A stretch of 64,000 bases of DNA from JBGMEA01 sp964444065 (GCA_964444065.1 CAYUFL010000005.1:10460-74459); one strand, 5' to 3'; counted from the first letter of the stretch, positions 24,958 through 34,409 are shown. Made by a program: numbers and translations. Notes: generated by a model from the sequence alone, not told the origin.

Positions 24958-27591
24958 ATGATTCAATATCAAAACAAAGATTTTTTGACATTTATGCCGG
25001 ATGTGCAGGAATACAACAGTAACCTCTTGAAAATGAACACGCAGTGGGACAGTATCAAGCTGCTGAGTGAGATTAATTGTCCTGTACAGTCTCGGGATAT
25101 TCTTCCGCATATGCACAAAATTCAGAACAGTTTCTTCCAGCTGCAAAAGGAATTGATTGAAACACTGGAAGCGGAAAATCTAAAAAAACTGGAGCAGAAA
25201 ATTGTTTCAAAGGCACAGGTTGCTGTGGACATCTTGATTCGCAATTTATATGAACGTACTGCGGATGTGGGATTTCTTTCAACAGACGATGAGGTGCGCC
25301 GCTTTGTCGGAATAAAGGATCAGCACGAACCGCAAATATCGGGCATTGAGGAAGGCAGATATGTTAAACGGGAGAAATTATTGCGGCGTTTGGAGCAATA
25401 TGTTGCGAAATATTCCGTTTACGAAGAAATCATTATATTGGATCAATCTCTGCGTGTATTAATCAATCTCGATCAGACAAATAAAATTGAAGGAATGCGG
25501 ATGAACGACCCGTTACTGCATGAAACAGTGAGCTCTGAGGCGGATTACACCGAAACATTCCGCAAATCGGAATTGCAGCCGCAAAAAGAAATCTCCCACA
25601 TTTTTTCAAGCAAAATTTATGATGAGAGTACCGGCAGTGTGATTGGTGTTATCTGTTTATGTTTCCGATTTGAAAATGAGATGCAGCAAATTTTCAAAAA
25701 ACTGGATATTGACTATGACGGTTCGGTCATCGCAATTATAGACGGAAACAATACCGTTATTGCAAGCAGCGATACGAACCACCTGCCATGCGATCTTGTT
25801 GCGGAAGCCGTCGCATCCGAAGAAAACGGCGTGGTCTATTACCGCGGAAACGAGTATATCGCAAGAACGGTGGTGACAAAAGGATATCAGGGTTATTTCG
25901 GTTTGGGATGGCGCGGACATATTATGATTCCGCTCCGGGTTGCTTTTCAGCAGAAGAAGGAACGTATGTTTCTCCAGTCCAACCGAAATATGATGGAAGG
26001 GCTGATGCAAAAAGCGAATTCCTTCTCTATGGCGCTGCATGATATCATTTTAAAAACGCAGGAAATCAACAGCTCTCTCAGACGGATTGTTTTTAACGGG
26101 GAAATACTGATGAAGGAAGAGCGTGGGGATGATGAATCTCACAGACTCAAACCGATTCTGCGCACCGTCAGTCAGATGGGCAGCGACACAAGCGAGCTGT
26201 TTGAGACCTCTGTCCGAGACTTGTTTTCCACGGTAATATCATCGAGTATGCGTGATGTCAGTTTTTTGGCATCTCTGAGTATTGACATTATGGATCGCAA
26301 TCTGTACGAGCGCGCGAATGATTGCCGTTGGTGGGCACTCAATACCACATTCCGCAATATCCTTTCGAAGTCGCAGATATCCGAGCAGGACACGGCAAAA
26401 CTGACGGATATATTAGCCTATATCAACAGTCTGTATACAGTCTACAGCAACCTGTTTCTTTTTGATACCACAGGGAAAATCATTGCGGTATCAAATCCTG
26501 CACACCGTTCGGATATCGGAAAGAAACTGGACAAAAAATATATTCGAGACGTATTGAACAATACAAACGAAGCGAAGTATTTTGTCTCCGATTTTGCAGC
26601 CAGCGACTTGTACGAGAACCGCCATACCTATATTTACGGCGCTTCCGTTACCGATGCAAACAACGACAGTCAAACGGTTGGCGGCATCGGAATCGTGTTT
26701 GACAGCGATTTTCAGTTCAGGACAATGCTTCACGACTCACTTTCCTTGAAAAAAGACTCCTTCGCCGTTTTTGCTGATCGCAAAGGAATGATTGTTTCCT
26801 CTACGCGCACGGATATTTGTCCCGGTTTGTATTTGGATTTGAAAACGACATTGTTCGAGACGAAGAACGGCTTGACCGCAATGGATATTTTAGTATATGA
26901 AAACAAATACTATGCTGTGGGATGCTCCTGCTCTTCCAGCTACCGTGAGTATAAAGACACGGATGGTTATTGCAATGATGTATTGGCATTTGTATTTGAA
27001 AAACTTGCGGACTATAATCAAGCGGAATCGATTGTCCGGAATGCGAAATGGCTTGAACAGTCGGATATTCCCGCCTTCCAAAATGAGAATAAAATCAAAC
27101 TCGCAACATTCGCCATCGAAGAGACCGGCTTCGCAATTGATCAGCGCAATATCCTTGAGGTAATCGACGCTGATGGAATGATACCGATTCTGAGCCGAAA
27201 CGAACTGATCGGGGGCGCGGTGAGTTTCAGAGAAGAATTCATTGCCGTGGTCGATCTGTATCCGGTACTCGGCAAGTCGGAACATCGGTCCGATGCGTCA
27301 CATCTTTTGGTGGTTCGTACTTCGGATGAAGGGCTGATTGCGCTGAAAGTAAATGCACTGCATGCAGTGTTGGAAATGGACGGCAGTCTGGTGAAGCGTT
27401 CGCCGAATTTCAACGGTGCGTCGTCGATTGTAAAAGGTATCGTTTCATGCGCAGCGGCAGACGGCAAATTTCTGTTTGTGCTGGATATTGACACCTTGTC
27501 GGGAAGGCTTGATCCGCATGTCTTGAAATTCGAACTGAATCAAGCAATGAATTCGCCAGAAGCAGAATTGTCTACGGGAACAAACGGCTGA
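24958..27591 (+). CDS. Double-sensor CheW protein
   Basis: An 877-residue protein. Two related Cache-like sensor units follow each other: one around residues 80-320 (ILIRNLYERTADVGFLSTD) and one around 430-680 (IMDRNLYERANDCRWWALN). The repeated phrase NLYERxxD suggests internal duplication. The C-terminus (about 690-860) is a CheW domain (KLATFAIEETGFAIDQRNIL ... AVVDLYPVL). No HAMP or methyl-accepting signalling hairpin is present and no convincing membrane segment is seen. It may couple a cytoplasmic stimulus directly to CheA. ATG 24958 has AAGGAAGG upstream; an earlier in-frame ATG at 24892 lacks one. Confidence 0.75.
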   Translation: MIQYQNKDFLTFMPDVQEYNSNLLKMNTQWDSIKLLSEINCPVQSRDILPHMHKIQNSFFQLQKELIETLEAENLKKLEQKIVSKAQVAVDILIRNLYERTADVGFLSTDDEVRRFVGIKDQHEPQISGIEEGRYVKREKLLRRLEQYVAKYSVYEEIIILDQSLRVLINLDQTNKIEGMRMNDPLLHETVSSEADYTETFRKSELQPQKEISHIFSSKIYDESTGSVIGVICLCFRFENEMQQIFKKLDIDYDGSVIAIIDGNNTVIASSDTNHLPCDLVAEAVASEENGVVYYRGNEYIARTVVTKGYQGYFGLGWRGHIMIPLRVAFQQKKERMFLQSNRNMMEGLMQKANSFSMALHDIILKTQEINSSLRRIVFNGEILMKEERGDDESHRLKPILRTVSQMGSDTSELFETSVRDLFSTVISSSMRDVSFLASLSIDIMDRNLYERANDCRWWALNTTFRNILSKSQISEQDTAKLTDILAYINSLYTVYSNLFLFDTTGKIIAVSNPAHRSDIGKKLDKKYIRDVLNNTNEAKYFVSDFAASDLYENRHTYIYGASVTDANNDSQTVGGIGIVFDSDFQFRTMLHDSLSLKKDSFAVFADRKGMIVSSTRTDICPGLYLDLKTTLFETKNGLTAMDILVYENKYYAVGCSCSSSYREYKDTDGYCNDVLAFVFEKLADYNQAESIVRNAKWLEQSDIPAFQNENKIKLATFAIEETGFAIDQRNILEVIDADGMIPILSRNELIGGAVSFREEFIAVVDLYPVLGKSEHRSDASHLLVVRTSDEGLIALKVNALHAVLEMDGSLVKRSPNFNGASSIVKGIVSCAAADGKFLFVLDIDTLSGRLDPHVLKFELNQAMNSPEAELSTGTNG

Positions 27592-27629
27592 GTTGCCGGG
27601 CACAAGTAGCATATCCTGATTGGGCTGTT

Positions 27630-27670
27630 AAAGATTGTTGTCGAAATTTTGATCGGCGCAATCTTTTTTT
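27630..27670 (+). terminator. Terminator after the sensor-CheW gene
   Basis: Stem AAAGATTG/CAATCTTT with a long loop, followed by a T run. Confidence 0.7.
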
Positions 27671-27699
27671 GCGCGAGAAGCATATCCGAAACCCTCTGA

Positions 27700-27728
27700 T
27701 TGCAAAAAAGCATTTCTGCGGGTATGAT
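27700..27728 (+). promoter_or_regulatory. Promoter of the small membrane protein gene
   Basis: TTGCAA (27700-27705), 17-base spacer, TATGAT (27723-27728). Confidence 0.65.
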
Positions 27729-27781
27729 GAAATAAAACGATATCGAATGTGTTTGATTTGATCGTAACGTGAGGTTCTGAT

Positions 27782-28009
27782 TTGAACAGCGAAGAGTATC
27801 AAAACATAACGGATAAACAAGAAGAGACGTTTCAGCAAGATCGTAAGGAGACACCGCCTTCCGATGGTTCTCTGAGTTACGGACTCGGTATCGGACTTTG
27901 CTTGGGTGTGGCATTCGGCGTTTTGTTGTTGCATAATATTGCGCTCGGACTCTGTATCGGTGTCAGCCTCGGGCTTGCGGTCGGTAGCGGGACGAGGCAG
28001 AAAAAATGA
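27782..28009 (+). CDS. Small glycine-rich membrane protein
   Basis: A 75-residue protein with a charged N-terminus and a glycine-rich hydrophobic half (residues about 32-68, e.g. YGLGIGLCLGVAFGVLLL) resembling a glycine-zipper membrane hairpin. The start is TTG with GTGAGG upstream, and a good promoter lies at 27700-27728. The function is unknown; similar short proteins are common near stress genes in Bacillota. Confidence 0.65.
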   Translation: MNSEEYQNITDKQEETFQQDRKETPPSDGSLSYGLGIGLCLGVAFGVLLLHNIALGLCIGVSLGLAVGSGTRQKK

Positions 28010-28061
28010 TTTCCGAATGAGTTTATGACCGATAGAGTGCATTGCCCGGTAAGGATATGAT

Positions 28062-28368
28062 ATGAAGATCAGGAATATTTCTAAGCAAGAAAAAGAAATA
28101 AAGGACGCATGCGTTCTATGCTGCGTATGAAGGGGATGCGTTGTGCGGCGTGATTGCCACAAGGAACTGCGGCAGTCACATCGCTTTATTCTTTGTTAAT
28201 CAACCTTATCAAGGCAAGGGAATCGGCAGACAGTGATTCGAAACAGTATTGGCGGACTGCTGTCATTGCGATATGACGGTGAATGCTTCGCCGTTTGCAG
28301 TGAATATTTATCAAAAATTTGGGTTTTTCGCTATTGCTGAAGAACAGATAATCAACGGGGTACGATAG
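28062..28368 (+). pseudogene. Decayed GNAT acetyltransferase
   Basis: Conceptual translation gives a GNAT core in the frame starting at 28114: FYAAYEGDALCGVIATRN, FFVNQPYQGKGIGRQ, then TGA (28234-28236), then NIYQKFGFFAIAEEQ and a stop at 28366-28368. The N-terminal part (MKIRNISKQEKEIKDA) is in another frame, so there is a frameshift near 28110 as well as the internal stop. The acetyl-CoA motif (QxxGxG) and the C-terminal NxxxYxKxGF motif are recognisable, so this is a recently inactivated acetyltransferase. Confidence 0.8.
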
Positions 28369-28463
28369 GCGCTTACGCGCCGACGAGGAATTGTATCAGT
28401 CGATATTGTCCGCTTCAAAGGAGCGCCCTGATGATCCCGCAGTGAGAAACAGAGCGGCTGTTC

Positions 28464-28492
28464 TTGCAATCAACGGCACTGCATCATATAAT
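28464..28492 (+). promoter_or_regulatory. Promoter of the polyphosphate/phosphate operon
   Basis: TTGCAA (28464-28469), 17-base spacer, TATAAT (28487-28492), 52 bases before the PPK2 start. Confidence 0.75.
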
Positions 28493-28544
28493 GTAAGCAT
28501 TATGGAATCATTGACTTCGATTCGTTCGAGAGGAGCGTTTTGTT

Positions 28545-29402
28545 ATGGATTTAAAAAAGTACGAGTTTAACGGTGAAAAAAAATTTGAAATTAAGCGTTT
28601 TGATACCGCCGATACGGGGGAATATTCTGATAAAATCGAGACAGAAGCGTCGATGCGGGATGATATTGAACTGATGAAAGCATATCAGGATAAGCTTTTT
28701 GCCGAAGGCAAAGAAGGCGTTTTGATTATATTTCAGGCGATGGATGCAGCAGGCAAAGACGGTGCCATCAACCATGTTTTTTCCGGCTTGAATCCGCAGG
28801 GCGTTGATACATACAGTTTCAAGGTACCCACGGACGAAGAATTGCAGCATGACTATTTATGGAGAGCACAGCGCCATATACCCGCGAGAGGGAAAATCGG
28901 CATCTTCAACCGTTCCTATTATGAAGATGTGCTGGTTGGCAAAGTGCATAAACTGTATAAGGCGCAGAACGTATCCGATCGATGCAAAACAGACGATGTG
29001 ATCAATCAAAGATACGAGCAGATTCGCGACTATGAGCAGTATCTGTGGGATAACGGGATTACAGTCGTCAAATTTTTCCTCAATATTTCAAAGGACGAAC
29101 AAAAAAGGCAGTTGTTGCAGCGCATAGACGATAAAGCAAAAAACTGGAAATTTGCACAAAGCGATATAGAAGAACGCGCTTATTGGGATGACTACCAAAA
29201 TGCATATGAGCTTGCAATCAACGCAACATCGAGCAAAAAATGCCCTTGGTATGTGATCCCTTCCGATAAAAAATGGTATGCACGGTATTTGATTTCCAAG
29301 ATCGTTGTACGTCAGCTGAAGGAAATCAATCCGCAATACCCGAAGCTTTCGTCTGAAGTCGAAAACAGTCTGAGTAACTGGCGCAAAACACTGACCGAAT
29401 AA
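28545..29402 (+). CDS. ppk2: Polyphosphate kinase 2 family phosphotransferase
   Basis: A 285-residue PPK2-family enzyme, which moves phosphate between polyphosphate and nucleotides. The Walker A-like loop FQAMDAAGKDGAINHVF (residues about 63-79), the lid/Walker B motif GIFNRSYYEDVLV (about 119-131) and PWYVIPSDKKWYARYLI are intact. Length matches single-domain PPK2 (about 270-300). Whether it prefers ADP or AMP cannot be decided from the sequence. It starts an operon-like run with the PiT transporter (35 bases) and DUF47 protein, fitting a role in phosphate storage. Confidence 0.92.
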   Translation: MDLKKYEFNGEKKFEIKRFDTADTGEYSDKIETEASMRDDIELMKAYQDKLFAEGKEGVLIIFQAMDAAGKDGAINHVFSGLNPQGVDTYSFKVPTDEELQHDYLWRAQRHIPARGKIGIFNRSYYEDVLVGKVHKLYKAQNVSDRCKTDDVINQRYEQIRDYEQYLWDNGITVVKFFLNISKDEQKRQLLQRIDDKAKNWKFAQSDIEERAYWDDYQNAYELAINATSSKKCPWYVIPSDKKWYARYLISKIVVRQLKEINPQYPKLSSEVENSLSNWRKTLTE

Positions 29403-29437
29403 ACCATAGTGTATTTACGGAGAATGGAGACGAATTC

Positions 29438-30466
29438 ATGCCAACATGGATTATACTGGCTTTTGTCATATTGATATGTTTTGTGTTTACGTTGTCCAAT
29501 GGTCTGCACGATGCGAGTTCTGTTGTCGCAACCATCATCAGCAGCGGTGCTGCAAGCCCGCAGCAGGCGATTGTACTGGCTGCTGTATTCGGTCTGCTCG
29601 GTGCGGTATTCGGGGGGAATCAGGTTGCGAATACCATTTCCTCCTTGATTGATCTGCCGACAGGCACGTCCTTGTTGGGTATCTTGTTTGCCGCCATTGC
29701 CGGTGCCGTTGTATGGAATCTGGCGACTTGGCGGCTGGGACTTCCGTCAAGTTCGACGCACGCACTGGTCGGAGGGATTATTGGTGCCGTGAGCATATCT
29801 TCCGGTACACAGCATATCCTGTGGGGGTTCAGTGAACTGGCGGGTGCGGGTCATCCGGTTACGGGGATTGCAAAAATTGTCGTTTCTTTGGTGATTTCTC
29901 CTGTTATCGGTTTTGTCTTGGCATTCTTGCTGGGAAAATTTACGAAGATCATTTTTCGTAATGCTGAATTTACTTTGAATAAATGGCTGAATCGTATACA
30001 GTGGGTTTTTTCCGCAGGGCTCTCTTTTAGCCATGGGGCAAATGATACGCAAAAAATGATCGGCATTATTGTCCTTGCACTGGCAGCGGCAAACGGCACG
30101 ATCGTGCAGAGCGCTCCGTTTTGGGTTCGTCTTAGCGGCGGGTTGGTGATGTTTGCCGGAACGCTGCTTGGCGGTTGGAGCATTATGAAAACCATCGGAC
30201 GCGGTATCTATGACATTAAAGCGATACACAGTGTCAATTCTCAGTTGGCATCCGCAGGTTCGGTGCTTGTTGCAAATCTGACAGGTGCGCCTGTTTCCAC
30301 TACGCATGTTGTTGTAGGCAGCGTAATGGGGGTCGGCGCGGCGGATCAATACCGAATGGTGCATTGGAGTATGGTGAAGCAGATTGTTATTTCGTGGTTG
30401 ATCACCATTCCGCTTTCCGCAGTCGTCTCGGCAGCTATTTATGCTTTGATGTCTTTGTTTTTTTGA
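29438..30466 (+). CDS. pit: PiT-family inorganic phosphate transporter
   Basis: A 342-residue transporter with about ten membrane segments. Both PiT signature repeats are present: the N-terminal SNGLHDASSVVATII and the second-half SFSHGANDTQKMIGII, with GAPVSTTHVVVGS and PSSSTHALVGG as the paired STTH-type motifs. It takes up phosphate with protons or sodium, or as a metal-phosphate complex. A GGAGA site lies before the ATG. The downstream DUF47 gene is its usual accessory partner. Confidence 0.95.
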   Translation: MPTWIILAFVILICFVFTLSNGLHDASSVVATIISSGAASPQQAIVLAAVFGLLGAVFGGNQVANTISSLIDLPTGTSLLGILFAAIAGAVVWNLATWRLGLPSSSTHALVGGIIGAVSISSGTQHILWGFSELAGAGHPVTGIAKIVVSLVISPVIGFVLAFLLGKFTKIIFRNAEFTLNKWLNRIQWVFSAGLSFSHGANDTQKMIGIIVLALAAANGTIVQSAPFWVRLSGGLVMFAGTLLGGWSIMKTIGRGIYDIKAIHSVNSQLASAGSVLVANLTGAPVSTTHVVVGSVMGVGAADQYRMVHWSMVKQIVISWLITIPLSAVVSAAIYALMSLFF

Positions 30467-30487
30467 TAACGGTGTGAGGTGAATGCT

Positions 30488-31111
30488 ATGAAAAAGAAAA
30501 GTTTTCTTGAACGACTTTTCCCGGCAAAATACGATTTTTTCGATATGCTGTACCAACAGGCTCTGATCAATGCACAATCAATCGACACGCTGTATGCTTG
30601 GCTGAAAAGCGGCGCAGAGTCGGACAGCAACCATCTCCTTGCAGGGATTGATCGAACGAACGAAGTCAGAAAAAAACTGGAAAGCGACTTGGTGCAGGCG
30701 TTTTCCACGCCGTTTGACAGGGGAGATATTTATTCTCTATCTATCTCGATGCACCAGGTTATCGATTACGCAAAATCGACGCTCCTTTCGATACAGAGCT
30801 ATGATTTGCCGCCGAATCCGATCATCCTTACCATGACGGAAAACCTGAAAAGCGGAGTTGATATTTTTGCCGCGGCGATGGGTAAGCTGAACGGTGCTCC
30901 GCAAAAGGCGGAGGGTATGATCGCAGATATGCGACAATCGCATATCAGTATCGAACGGCTGTATCGGGAAGGTATGGCAGAGGTCTTTCAAAGCAACGAT
31001 CCGATGGACGCACTCCGAAAACGTGAGATTTATCATCACATCAAAGACGCGTCCTCCTACTTGGAAGACTGTGTCGATATCCTGCACCGCGTTATTGTGC
31101 GGCTGACTTAA
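30488..31111 (+). CDS. DUF47 (PhoU-like) Pit accessory protein
   Basis: A 207-residue all-helical protein of the DUF47/PhoU-like family, which commonly follows pit genes and is thought to modulate the transporter. Features: the N-terminal FLERLFPAKYDFFDML segment and the helical pattern ending SSYLEDCVDILHRVIV. The ATG at 30488 follows GAGGTG; a GTG at 30479 is in frame but overlaps that site. It begins 21 bases after pit, clearly in the same operon. Confidence 0.9.
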   Translation: MKKKSFLERLFPAKYDFFDMLYQQALINAQSIDTLYAWLKSGAESDSNHLLAGIDRTNEVRKKLESDLVQAFSTPFDRGDIYSLSISMHQVIDYAKSTLLSIQSYDLPPNPIILTMTENLKSGVDIFAAAMGKLNGAPQKAEGMIADMRQSHISIERLYREGMAEVFQSNDPMDALRKREIYHHIKDASSYLEDCVDILHRVIVRLT

Positions 31112-31172
31112 TGCAGATTTGGGCTTATTAAAAAAGATCGATTCATGCCGATACATGGAGAAGAGGTTCCTT

Positions 31173-31856
31173 ATGGACGTGAAATATGAAGACCGTATCG
31201 TTGCCGCAATTTCGATTCTTGGCTTTCAGGAATATCTGAACGACGAGGGAAAATGCGAGCAAGTCGGTGCAATTTTAAGACTTCCTTATATTTTCAAGGA
31301 AAACGAAACGGCAAGGATGCTGAAAATAAAGGGAATTGTGATGACTTCACTTTCCGAGCATCTGCTCATTTCCGTTGCGCTCAAAGAACGGGACGGGATG
31401 GATAAAATCGTTAAAATTATTTCCGTGCTGACGCGTACGTTGCTCTCTGAATTCGGGTTGATGCTTCGCGGCAGCATCGCAGTCGGCAAACTCTGTCACG
31501 ATGCGCAGGTTGTCTACGGACCGGCGTTGCAGAAGGCACATAAATTTGAACGTACTTTAGCAGTATATCCGCGTATGATTATGGAATATTCCGATTTTGA
31601 ACGTTCACTTCAGTCTTGCCGACCGAATGTACAGGCATCATTGCGAGATGGCTTCCGACTTGACAATGACGGGTTTTTATCGCTGAACAGTTTTCGCTAT
31701 TGGGATTGTACCGTGATGGAAAACTGTCTTGCAACGCTCCGACAAACGGAAGCATCCGATGAGAGCGTTGAGCAAAATCAGAATTGGATGAAATCGCATC
31801 TGCAAACGCAGCTCGACGAAAAAATACAGGCGGAGCATATGGTTACAGCGGATTGA
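31173..31856 (+). CDS. Class III nucleotidyl-cyclase-fold protein, probably catalytically inactive
   Basis: A 227-residue protein resembling bacterial adenylate/guanylate-cyclase-like orphan proteins. The block LRGSIAVGKLCHDAQVVYGP followed by ALQKAHKFE and YPRMIM is characteristic. The first strand, normally F-x-D-I-x-G-F with a metal-binding Asp, reads AISILGF here with Ser14 in place of Asp, so metal catalysis is doubtful. ATG 31173 has AAGAGG upstream. It follows the DUF47 gene by 61 bases and may be read from the phosphate operon. Role unknown; a binding or regulatory function is possible. Confidence 0.5.
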   Translation: MDVKYEDRIVAAISILGFQEYLNDEGKCEQVGAILRLPYIFKENETARMLKIKGIVMTSLSEHLLISVALKERDGMDKIVKIISVLTRTLLSEFGLMLRGSIAVGKLCHDAQVVYGPALQKAHKFERTLAVYPRMIMEYSDFERSLQSCRPNVQASLRDGFRLDNDGFLSLNSFRYWDCTVMENCLATLRQTEASDESVEQNQNWMKSHLQTQLDEKIQAEHMVTAD

Positions 31857-31944
31857 GTTGATCAAAAGCGCTTAATTCGGTTATGTTTTTGCATGATTCC
31901 AAAGCTTGTCCGTGTGCTGTTTCTATCGATTGGGAGGAAATCAG

Positions 31945-32433
31945 ATGAATTTTTTAAATCAGTGTGTCAGAGAATATACGGCGCAACTCAAAAAAGGTGA
32001 GATTCAACTCGCTTACAAGGGGATTTTGACATTTATGACAGAATTCCGATCATTGTTGGAGAACGCATATCCTTCTTATTCTTACAGTGCACTCTATCCC
32101 GGTTATCTGGATATGACCTATTTTGCTTGCACCCCGGTTCAGATCAAAGAGCGCAAGCTTAAAATTGCGATTGTTTACTTACACGAAGAAGCGAAATTTG
32201 AGATTTGGCTTGCGGCAAATAACCGTGCGATACAAAGAGAATACATAACGCACCTGCTGAAAAAAGATACGGGAAATTATACCGTCATGCAAGCAGCACC
32301 CGGTGTTGATGCGATCTTGATTTCGGAGGCACTGACGGATCCCGATTTCGATCAAACAGATTGCTTAAAAAAGGAGCTGGGGGATCTTCTGCTGAAATTT
32401 ACCGATGATGTGATATCGATTTTGGATGCATAA
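31945..32433 (+). CDS. DUF7000 family protein
   Basis: A 162-residue soluble protein that matches the DUF7000 family: MNFLNQCVREYTAQLKKGEI at the start, then YPGYLDMTYFACTP and KIAIVYLHEEAKFEIWLAAN. The fold and function are unknown. The start has a strong GGGAGG site 7 bases upstream, so I use 31945 rather than the earlier in-frame codon. It lies between the cyclase-fold gene and the agmatine genes, same strand. Confidence 0.75.
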   Translation: MNFLNQCVREYTAQLKKGEIQLAYKGILTFMTEFRSLLENAYPSYSYSALYPGYLDMTYFACTPVQIKERKLKIAIVYLHEEAKFEIWLAANNRAIQREYITHLLKKDTGNYTVMQAAPGVDAILISEALTDPDFDQTDCLKKELGDLLLKFTDDVISILDA

Positions 32434-32498
32434 GGTTTCTGTCCGATAGCAGGAAGATATCTATACGGTTGACAATAATCAAGTAAAAGGAAGCTGAC

Positions 32499-33521
32499 AT
32501 GCAGAACTTCACTTATATGCCCGCAGAATGGGCGCCGCACGAACGTACCTTCATGGAATGGCCTGTGCGCAAGTCACTTGTTTGGTGCGATCATTATGCG
32601 CAAGTATGCGAAGGATATGCGCAAACCGCAAAAGCCATTGCGCAATTTGAACCTGTGACAATGATCGTAAATGAAGATACCGCAGCAGAAGCGGAAGCAA
32701 TATGCGGAACAAATAATATAGAATATCTGAGCATTGCGCACGATGATGCATGGTGCCGCGACAACGGACCGACGTTTGTTCTTGATCGTGACGGTACGCG
32801 TTCAGCGATTCATTGGCAGTTCAACGCATGGGGCGGAAAGTATCCGGACTGTGCGCTTGATAATGAAGTCGCACCGAAGCTATTGGAACATTACAACATT
32901 GCGTACGCAAATGTTCCAATTGTACTGGAAGGCGGTTCCATTCATACGGACGGCGATGGTACGCTGCTGACGACCAGAGAGTGCCTGCTCAATCCGAACC
33001 GCAATCCCGATTTGAGTGCGGAGCAAATTGAAACGCTTTTGCGGCAATCACTCGGTGTGCGCAAGATTATTTGGCTGAACGAAGGGCTTTTCGGAGACGA
33101 AACTGACGGGCATATTGACAATGTTGCCTGTTTCATCAAACCCGGGGTGATTCTGATGCAGGTGTGCGAGGATCCCAACGATCCCAACTATGCACGCACG
33201 CAGGAGAATCGTGCAATCCTTTCGGATGCCGTCGATGCGGCGGGCAGAAAAATACAGATGATCGAACTTCCGCAGCCCCCCGCGGTGTATTATCAAGGCG
33301 AACGGCTGACGCTCAGTTATCTGAATTTTTATTTCGTGAACGGCGGTATCATTCTGCCGATTTTCGGAGGAAGTGCGCAGGATGCCGATCAGGAGGCAAT
33401 TGCGATTCTTTCGGCGGTTTTGCCCGATCGCAAAATCGTAACGATAGACGGTATGAAACTGATCAAAGAAGGCGGCAACGTGCACTGCATTACGCAGCAG
33501 ATGCCGTCTGAAATCCGATAA
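32499..33521 (+). CDS. aguA: Agmatine deiminase
   Basis: A 340-residue guanidino-group-modifying enzyme that hydrolyses agmatine to N-carbamoylputrescine and ammonia. Diagnostic segments: WPVRKSLVW, DDAWCRDNGPTFV, EGGSIHTDGDGTLLTTREC, GDETDGHIDN and the C-terminal GGNVHC with catalytic Cys330. Length and motifs match bacterial AguA. AAGGAAG lies upstream of the ATG. The next gene, 15 bases downstream, encodes the following step, so the pair forms the agmatine-to-putrescine route. Confidence 0.97.
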   Translation: MQNFTYMPAEWAPHERTFMEWPVRKSLVWCDHYAQVCEGYAQTAKAIAQFEPVTMIVNEDTAAEAEAICGTNNIEYLSIAHDDAWCRDNGPTFVLDRDGTRSAIHWQFNAWGGKYPDCALDNEVAPKLLEHYNIAYANVPIVLEGGSIHTDGDGTLLTTRECLLNPNRNPDLSAEQIETLLRQSLGVRKIIWLNEGLFGDETDGHIDNVACFIKPGVILMQVCEDPNDPNYARTQENRAILSDAVDAAGRKIQMIELPQPPAVYYQGERLTLSYLNFYFVNGGIILPIFGGSAQDADQEAIAILSAVLPDRKIVTIDGMKLIKEGGNVHCITQQMPSEIR

Positions 33522-33536
33522 GGTACGGAGGAAGAT

Positions 33537-34409
33537 ATGAGAATGGTAACGGTTGCGGCGACACAGATGGCATGTACCGACCGCATAGAAGAGAATCTTG
33601 CGCATGGGGAACGGCTTGTGCGTGCTGCCGCGGCGCAGGGTGCGCAGGTGATTTTGCTGCAGGAATTGTTCGAGAATATTTATTTCTGCCAGAAGGAAAA
33701 AGCGGAATTTTTTTCCTTCGCGCAGGAAAAAGAAGAAAATCGTGCAATTGCACATTTTCAAGCAGTCGCAAAAGAGCTCGGCGTGGTATTGCCGATCAGT
33801 TTTTACGAAAAAAAGAACCGCGCACGCTACAATTCCATGGCGATGATTGATGCGGACGGCACCGTGCTCGGAGTCTATCGCAAGAGCCATATTCCGGACG
33901 GACCCGGCTATGAGGAGAAGTTCTACTTCAACCCCGGTGACACGGGCTTTCAGGTATGGAATACGAAATACGGTAAAATCGGCGTGGGCATCTGCTGGGA
34001 TCAGTGGTTTCCCGAAGCCGCACGCTGCATGGCGCTGATGGGGGCGGAGCTCCTGCTGTATCCGACCGCCATAGGTTCCGAGCCCGAAGCGCCCGAGATT
34101 GATTCGAAAGATCACTGGCAGCGGTGCATGATCGGACATTCGGCATGCAATCTGATTCCCGTTATCGCGTCGAACCGCATCGGAACGGAGTGCATTGAAG
34201 ATTCGAGCATTACGTTTTACGGTTCCTCGTTCATCACGGACGGCACGGGTGCAAAAGTTGCGGAGGCGGGAAGGGATGAAGAGGCGATACTGACCGCCAC
34301 GTTTGATCTCGACGCGCTGGAAACGCAGCGCACAGAGTGGGGCGTGTTCCGCGACCGACGACCCGAACTGTACGGAGCGATTGTGACGAATGACGGGGAA
34401 GAGAAATAA
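33537..34409 (+). CDS. aguB: N-carbamoylputrescine amidase
   Basis: A 290-residue nitrilase-superfamily amidase that converts N-carbamoylputrescine to putrescine, CO2 and ammonia. The catalytic triad is visible: Glu in LLQELFENIYF, Lys in YRKSHIPDGPGYEEKFYF and Cys153 in GICWDQWFPEAAR. It is coupled to aguA by a 15-base spacer holding GGAGGA. Together they supply putrescine without an arginine deiminase-type energy step, since no putrescine carbamoyltransferase gene is present here. Confidence 0.97.
   Translation: MRMVTVAATQMACTDRIEENLAHGERLVRAAAAQGAQVILLQELFENIYFCQKEKAEFFSFAQEKEENRAIAHFQAVAKELGVVLPISFYEKKNRARYNSMAMIDADGTVLGVYRKSHIPDGPGYEEKFYFNPGDTGFQVWNTKYGKIGVGICWDQWFPEAARCMALMGAELLLYPTAIGSEPEAPEIDSKDHWQRCMIGHSACNLIPVIASNRIGTECIEDSSITFYGSSFITDGTGAKVAEAGRDEEAILTATFDLDALETQRTEWGVFRDRRPELYGAIVTNDGEEK

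Noticed and set aside
28369..28544. An open stretch before PPK2 (phrase ELYQSILSASKERPDDP in one frame)
   Set aside because: No start codon with a ribosome site, and it contains the PPK2 promoter; possibly gene debris but not supportable.
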